Source of the DNA: Polytrichum commune
Taxonomy: Eukaryota; Streptophyta; Polytrichopsida; Polytrichales; Polytrichaceae
DNA length: 64,000 nucleotides
Direction: 5' to 3'
NCBI GenBank assembly: GCA_950295325.1
Contig: OX485804.1
Coordinates: 21,700,001 to 21,764,000, forward strand
In this document: positions 58,551-64,000 of the stretch, piece after piece
Position numbering within the stretch: the first letter of the stretch is position 1
Layout of the letters: each line of letters begins with the position of its first letter
Notes under the pieces: model-generated
What the model was told of the DNA's origin: nothing
Seen by the model: only the letters and a program-made list of their open reading frames with translations
Database searches by the model: none
Position numbers and translations under genes: made by a program

Positions 58551-60193
58551 TCATGAGTAATGGCGATGACTGTCTAGGAAATTAAATGAAATCAGCAGCT
58601 GATCATTTTTCACCTGTAAATTAGTAACCTGCTCAAAGATCTCTCGCCCATTGGCCTGATAATGAGACCAACCACTGTCTTCGATGTCTTCGGCGACGCG
58701 CCTGACGGAATCGTCCGATTCTCCGGTAATGACAATACCGCAAAAAACCACTTCAGGACTTCCGTCAACACGGACAAACATTTCCATGCTCGTAATACCT
58801 TGACGGCGACGCAGAGCGCGTAGCTGCATTGCATTAACAGACAGGAAAAGACGCATCGCATCCACGGAAATCTGCATACACATAGAAACAAAATCCTAAT
58901 TATTAGTCAGATACAGGCACTCAAGCTCGACGAAGCATTAAGCAGTGCAAAACTTGATGATGAAGATGTTACATACTCTGCCACCATCGCCGAAATATGT
59001 ATGAATGATGGATGCTTAAGTGTACAAATTAATTAAAGGAAACTTTTACTTCTACCCTGATTCATTCCCCTCTGGCATGCTTGCAAGAAACTACAAGTAC
59101 AGTTATAATAAATGTCGCCGACAAATTACCTGCACTATTCGGCTGGGCGCGAGATGTTCTACAAGTAGAATATCTGGCTGGCCCGGTGCCTCTTGCCTCT
59201 CCCTGGGAGCGGCCTCATCAGCACTTGCTGCAGGGAGAGCGGCTTCACCAGCATTTCCTGCGGCCACATTATTGAGATGATTGCGGCCTCCAGCTCTGCT
59301 GGTTCCCGTAAGGCGGTGTCGGACAATCCTCATGTTATAGGAAAAGAGAAAAGGGACAAATGACTTGGAGATGGTGAATTCAGAGGTGTACCAAACTGAA
59401 GATGAATCATGCTTGAGAAGTTTACCTATGGAAGAGCCTACTACTTAGCCTAATCATAAATTACGCCAACGATAAACTTCACTACATCCCGGATGAGTCC
59501 GACTATAGAAAAAAACATAACAATAAACAAAAGCAGCAACAGCACGTCCTGCATCATGGTGCTTGACTGTTAAATTAATTAGTGCACAAACAGCTCCCCT
59601 GTTGGAGATGACCGAGAACAGAAGGACTGTCAGGAAGAACGACACAATTTAGACGGAATCTTGCTAAAGTTGAAGACGCTGACTAATTAGTGTATGGAAG
59701 AAGGACGTTAGTGAGATAATACATTACAATTCGGATGAGTGCGACACCAGAAAAGAGAAGAACAAGAAATAAAAGTGTGTCCAGAAGTTTCCCCATCATG
59801 CTGCTCGACTGGTTAATTAGTGAAGAAATCCTTTGTCGGAGATGACCAATTAGTTCATAAGAGAATTAGGAGCAGCAGGAAGCGACTCAAACTGAATCGT
59901 ACTCAAGCTGAAGACATTGATTAGCCTATGCAAAATATGTTTCCAAAAAAATCGATACCATTCTGATGACTGCGAGACCAATAGAGAAAAGAGAAAGAAA
60001 ATCCAGAACTTCAAGGATCACCGTTGCCCACTCGATATCCATGTTGCTCGTCGACTGTTTAACTAGTGAACAACTCCTTGTTATTGATGATCAAGTAGAG
60101 GAGCACCAATAACAGCGACACAAGACCGAAAAAAAATACCACACCAGCCACGTTTCGCATCACGTCCATGCTACAACGTGAATTGATAGTCAT
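58551..60193 (-). CDS. Unrecognised gene with three tandem-duplicated helix exons (proposed 288 aa)
   Basis: I do not recognise this gene. Proposed exons: 60193-60140, 60054-59959, 59808-59728, 59566-59486, 59363-59130 and 58871-58551. All junctions are GT-AG and phase 0. Exons 2-4 are 96, 81 and 81 nt. Each starts TC after an AACAG or ACCAG acceptor (exon 2 TCGACGAGC, exon 3 TCGAGCAGC, exon 4 TCAAGCACC), reaches an ATG, encodes one hydrophobic helix and ends with IR plus one residue. Examples are LLFLVLLFSGVALIRI and LLLFIVMFFSIVGLIRD. Exon 5 is polar and Ala-rich; exon 6 gives a mixed domain (SMEMFVRVDGSPEVVFCGIV) with an acidic stretch. The result would be a three-helix membrane protein with a soluble C-terminus. 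Exons 5 and 6 are the safest; the first exon and its start are the weakest. Alternatively the units are separate 35-38 residue ORFs. Confidence 0.42.
59334..60193 (-). repeat. Tandem array of about 240-bp units (three full, one partial)
   Basis: Unit starts, measured at the ATG, are 60169 (partial), 60042, 59799 and 59557, with spacings 127, 243 and 242. Each full unit contains a hydrophobic ORF and then a spacer with GTCTTCA, ATTC-GT, GTCG-TTCCTG and GGTCATCTCC-AC. It ends in CACTAATTAA or CACTAGTTAA, then CAGTC-AGCA just before the next ATG. Confidence 0.85.
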
Positions 60194-61050
60194 GGTGACA
60201 GATTCCGTGGTATCCAACAAACTTGACACAGAAGAGGAGAAGACGTCGGAGCCTGTGCAGGAGAAGGTTTCGTAAAGCGGTAGACTCGAAGATTTGTGAC
60301 GCCTTGCACATAAAGCTATAATACTCAGAAAATTCACAAGCACATCAGCACAACTTCCCAGACGTTGTCACCTCACACATGGACGTTGCTCCGCTCGATA
60401 CACTGAAAACTTTGCAAGAAATTTTCTGTTTCTTTTTTTTTCCCCTCCCCTCTCCCTTTGACAAGAGTATTCCACGGAGCTCAGCCAGGGATATGTCCAA
60501 AACTCAAAACGAAGAATTTAGAAATCTACAACACGAAACAGCAGAATGTAGAGCACAGCCGATGCAATGCAATACAAAACACCAGTTCACCATACACCTG
60601 CCTTCTCCAAGCCTTTACTAAAGAAAACACAAAAGTGAATGAAATTTAAACAGAGCAAGACCCAAGACACAGCAAGTTTCTTCACAGACAAGACTATGGG
60701 TCAGCTTAGCACAGACTCACTTAAAAAGACTAATTATAAAAATAAAAATAAAAACAGTTCAGATACACTAAGTCACAGAAGACTGTGGGGAGAATGAAAG
60801 CTGGCAGTGATATTAGTCTCATGGAATTGCAGGCACCAGTACCGATCGGGGAGCTACCGATCGAGGGGCTGCCTCTTCACTAAAGTTGAAGCCGCCAAGA
60901 GACGCCACCTCCGGCACCCATGATGATACAAGCTGCAAACTAGTTGCACACTACACACAAGGAAACTGAGGAACTTAGGCAGAATTGGACACACTAGCAA
61001 ACTAGCAGAGGCAGGATGAACAAGTGGAGAAGGCCTCAAGGGATGAAGAA

Positions 61051-61058
61051 TATTTATA
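61051..61058 (-). promoter_or_regulatory. TATA-like box on the minus strand
   Basis: Minus strand TATAAATA preceded by GATGG, followed by a pyrimidine-rich start region. It is the only strong TATA-like site upstream of the minus-strand array gene at 58.5-60.2 kb, about 860 bp away, so it would need a long or spliced leader. Confidence 0.3.
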
Positions 61059-64000
61059 CCATCGTTTTCCCTCAGGATGGCTGCCACATGGGTCGACTCT
61101 GGGTTGCCAGATAGATTTCTTAATTTCTCATAGATTTTCTAAATTCTTTAGAGCATCTGGAACCATTCGGAAACAATTGGGAACCAGTTTGGGGATCCAA
61201 GTGAAGGTGAGATTGTGGGTAGGAGATCTACTGTGGAGGTACAGGCTCTTTGAGTCTTAAGAGTTGACCGCATAGATTTCTGTAAGTGTTGTTGAGTACC
61301 TCTTCTATATTGTTCTGGTCTTCGCCTTGTTCACATAATATGCTGGCCGAGCTTCGGATTTGAGAGGTGCCAAAGGACACACAGACAACTCGCACTGAGC
61401 AAGTCTCGTGAAGAGGGGGACTTCGCAATTTCGTGGGCTGGGTGGAATTTTAGTTTCTGAAAAAAAGCAAAGAAGAGAAAAAGAGAAAGAAAACGAAAAC
61501 AAACCATCCCAATGTTGTCTTTCTTTTCATGTTTTTGCCAGGGCGATTGGAGCATACCCCAGCCTGGACTACTTAAAGATGTTTGGTAACATAAGTTGCA
61601 CTATACATAACATTGTTAAGCTCCATATGCACCACCTACCCTAGATAGGAGAATAATCCGGTCAATCGTCAAGAATGTTGTGATTCTTGGAAAATGATGG
61701 TTTCAATTTTAGTGTTGTGACAAGATCCTTAAAACAAGACACGTCTTTCAATTAGAAAAGGTAACGGAGGGTGCTTGGAGCATGAGGCTTAGTGTAGCTA
61801 TGTTCTGTGATGTTTCCACATGAGTTGAACTTGTAAGTCATGATAACATGTAAAGTTTTCTTTAAAACTGAAAAACTTTACAGCTTATTTTCTCTTAAAC
61901 TCTGGAACATGTGAAACAACGACAAAAGAAATTGAAATTGAGACATATTTGATGTTGCATGATAATACCTGGCTAAAGCACACCACTACCAGTGCCAATA
62001 TTCATAGCTGGTTAAAGTGTTGGGAAAACCCTTACGACCAAGGATCTGATTATACCAAGTGCGTTAAGCAAACTAAGATAGTACAATAAGAACTTCAATC
62101 AAGTGGTTCTGTTTCCAACCCAACTATTTGGTCCAAATTGGAAACTCGACACTTGAATGACACATGATCCAAGGGGCATGATCCGCACACGACAACCCCT
62201 GGGATCCTTCCTCATGATTCCACTTGTTATCGAGTCCCCCATATGATCAGCTCTAAAACCTGGGGCACAAGTGGAATTTTTTAGGCCTTGAACATTCTCA
62301 CTATAGGTAGGTCCATGTAGGTAACACAAAGATAATCATGTAGTGCTACCGTCAAAAGTGATGACAACCAATCCAGCTTGGCATACAAGGCATCAAATTA
62401 GTTGCGTCAAAGTAAACAACAATGAAGTTATTTTGGATCAGCCGAACTCCCAAGAGCCCATCAAGAAGCACATTACCAAACTAATAATGTACCAAGTGCA
62501 GCAGCACCTACCCCATGCATAATGATACTGGAATTTAACTTCTACACACATGTGGAAATTTCAGTTTCCAATTCCAAGACTTGTCAAGTAGCTAGTGATC
62601 ATTCCACCACGAATTGGCAGGCGCCCTATTCCGACATCCGAGTCTGGTAGCGCAGCAATTTCATGACATTCTAAGTTTTCACTAACAGAGAGTGTCATAT
62701 TTGTGACAATTAATGTGCTCAATAAGTTGACATTAACGCAATCCAAACACATTAGTGTAGGTTTGGTTATAACATATTACACACTACAAAGATGGGTCAA
62801 GAGGTTGTCAAAGCTACATAATGAATTCGAGGTGACACAACCATAGATGGCAAAATAGTGACATATCAATAATATCATGACCTCAGGGTGGCAATTATCT
62901 ATAACACTCGCACTGGTCATCATCTTTAGAACTTAGTTGTTCAAACAACTAAACCATCTTTAAAAAGCATTACTTTGGGAGTTTCTTTCGTGTTATACGT
63001 CTTTTTACGATTATTATTTCTTTTAAATTCAAAGAGTGAAAATTCAACGCCCAGGGGTTCTGGATGCTTCAAATTGCTTATGAGAATGGCATTTGGAAAT
63101 GCAAATGTCCCCAATGCCCTCTTTCCAGCATGTTTCTCCTCTTTGTGAAAGAACAAATCAGGCAATCCATAAGGAGCACTAGAAGTGATTTACAGACAAC
63201 TGTTAACTTCTAATTGCGAGAGTTGCCACCATCACTTACATGATCGAACATGTTGAGCATGTAGGCTCATGTGGCTTGGGCTGAAAAGGTGAGGTCCAAT
63301 CCACTGGCTACCTCTCCCTCTCCCTCTCCCTGCAACATCCCCAGAGCTCTTGGCTGGCGACCAAGACATATTATTCGGCCGTAGCAATAACTCATTTCAG
63401 GTGGCAACATCATGTGCCTGCCTGCATGTGATGTAGTGTGCTTGCAATTAGAGCTCTGAATCTTCCAACAAATTAAGGATGTGCAATGTTAATCCAGCTT
63501 CTCAGGTGCCAATCTTGAAAGTGTGGAATTCGAGAGCTTTCCAACGGTACCCATATCATATGATTTGGACTACGGTAGGTGGTGCTATGACCCTTTAAGG
63601 GCTGGTTTTAAAAAAAAAATTATTGTGATGAATTTTTTATGATTTTCTTATGAGCAATTGAATGGGGTTTTTAATGCACCAAAGTATGTGTTAATTGGAA
63701 TCTGTATGCAAAAGTTATAAGGGTTTGAAGTTTTACCAACACATGGACCTGATGTTAAGGTGCTGGACATTCTCAAAAACAATATGTACTTATAGTATGA
63801 GATTAAAGGGTGTTGGTTTTAGCATGCTTCGACTTAAAAGTGAGACTATGCCACGGTCAAGATGTTTCAGAGGTGTATTGTAGATGGGGCTTTATTTATA
63901 AATGCTAGTATCCAAGGAACAAGTTAGTTTAATTGTTTGAAATAATTGGGCTTCCAAAATTACAATCTTAATCCTTAAGCGTCCAAGAGGACAAAAACTA
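61059..64000. other. Right-end intergenic DNA, unassigned
   Basis: No gene is recognised. A minus-strand frame around 62941-63190 (PDLFFHKEEKHAGKRALGTF, then a basic RNNNRKK stretch) has a coding-like residue mix but no family match. The stretch near 61.2-61.6 kb resembles LTR-type sequence in texture, but no LTR pair, primer-binding site or polypurine tract could be paired. Confidence 0.3.

Noticed and set aside
61059-61560. Solo LTR
   Set aside because: No TG...CA borders with a target duplication and no second LTR could be paired by eye.

Overview
The window is nuclear DNA of a land plant. The evidence is a set of unmistakably plant genes split by short GT-AG introns: a BAM2/7/8-type beta-amylase, a mitochondrial NAD-malic enzyme with 19 coding exons, and a TIN1-like ER protein. 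They sit in a large, AT-rich, repeat-filled background. The species cannot be named from the sequence. Low gene density and the mix of short introns with decayed DNA-transposon debris fit several vascular or non-vascular plants.

Layout. (1) 1-1717: 5' part of a beta-amylase gene on the minus strand, running off the left edge. (2) 1.7-39 kb: a long repeat-rich interval made of foldback elements, MITE-like elements with CACTA-like or other inverted ends, long inverted repeats, an A/C-rich LINE-like remnant and simple repeats. Only two weak small-protein candidates lie here (10397-10717 minus, 13070-13438 plus). (3) 39273-47526: complete NAD-malic enzyme gene, minus strand, 627 aa. A likely 5' UTR exon lies near 49.3-49.5 kb. 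Several introns hold MITE-like insertions. (4) 49.6-52.2 kb: repeats plus a scrap of a receptor-like kinase. (5) 52235-56069: complete TIN1-like gene, minus strand, 3 exons, 448 aa, with repeat-built introns. (6) 58551-60193: an unrecognised minus-strand gene or gene remnant. Its middle is a tandem array of about 240-bp units, each carrying one short phase-0 exon that encodes one hydrophobic helix. This is the most novel item in the window. (7) 60.2-64 kb: a probable minus-strand promoter and unassigned, repeat-like DNA.

All convincing genes are on the minus strand. They do not form a pathway cluster: beta-amylase acts on starch-type glucans, NAD-malic enzyme decarboxylates malate in mitochondria, and TIN1 is an ER-stress-linked secretory-pathway protein. 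I saw no tRNA, rRNA, CRISPR array or organellar insertion. Exon borders were read by eye from reading frame, GT-AG sites and family conservation. The three named genes join in frame at every splice site proposed.
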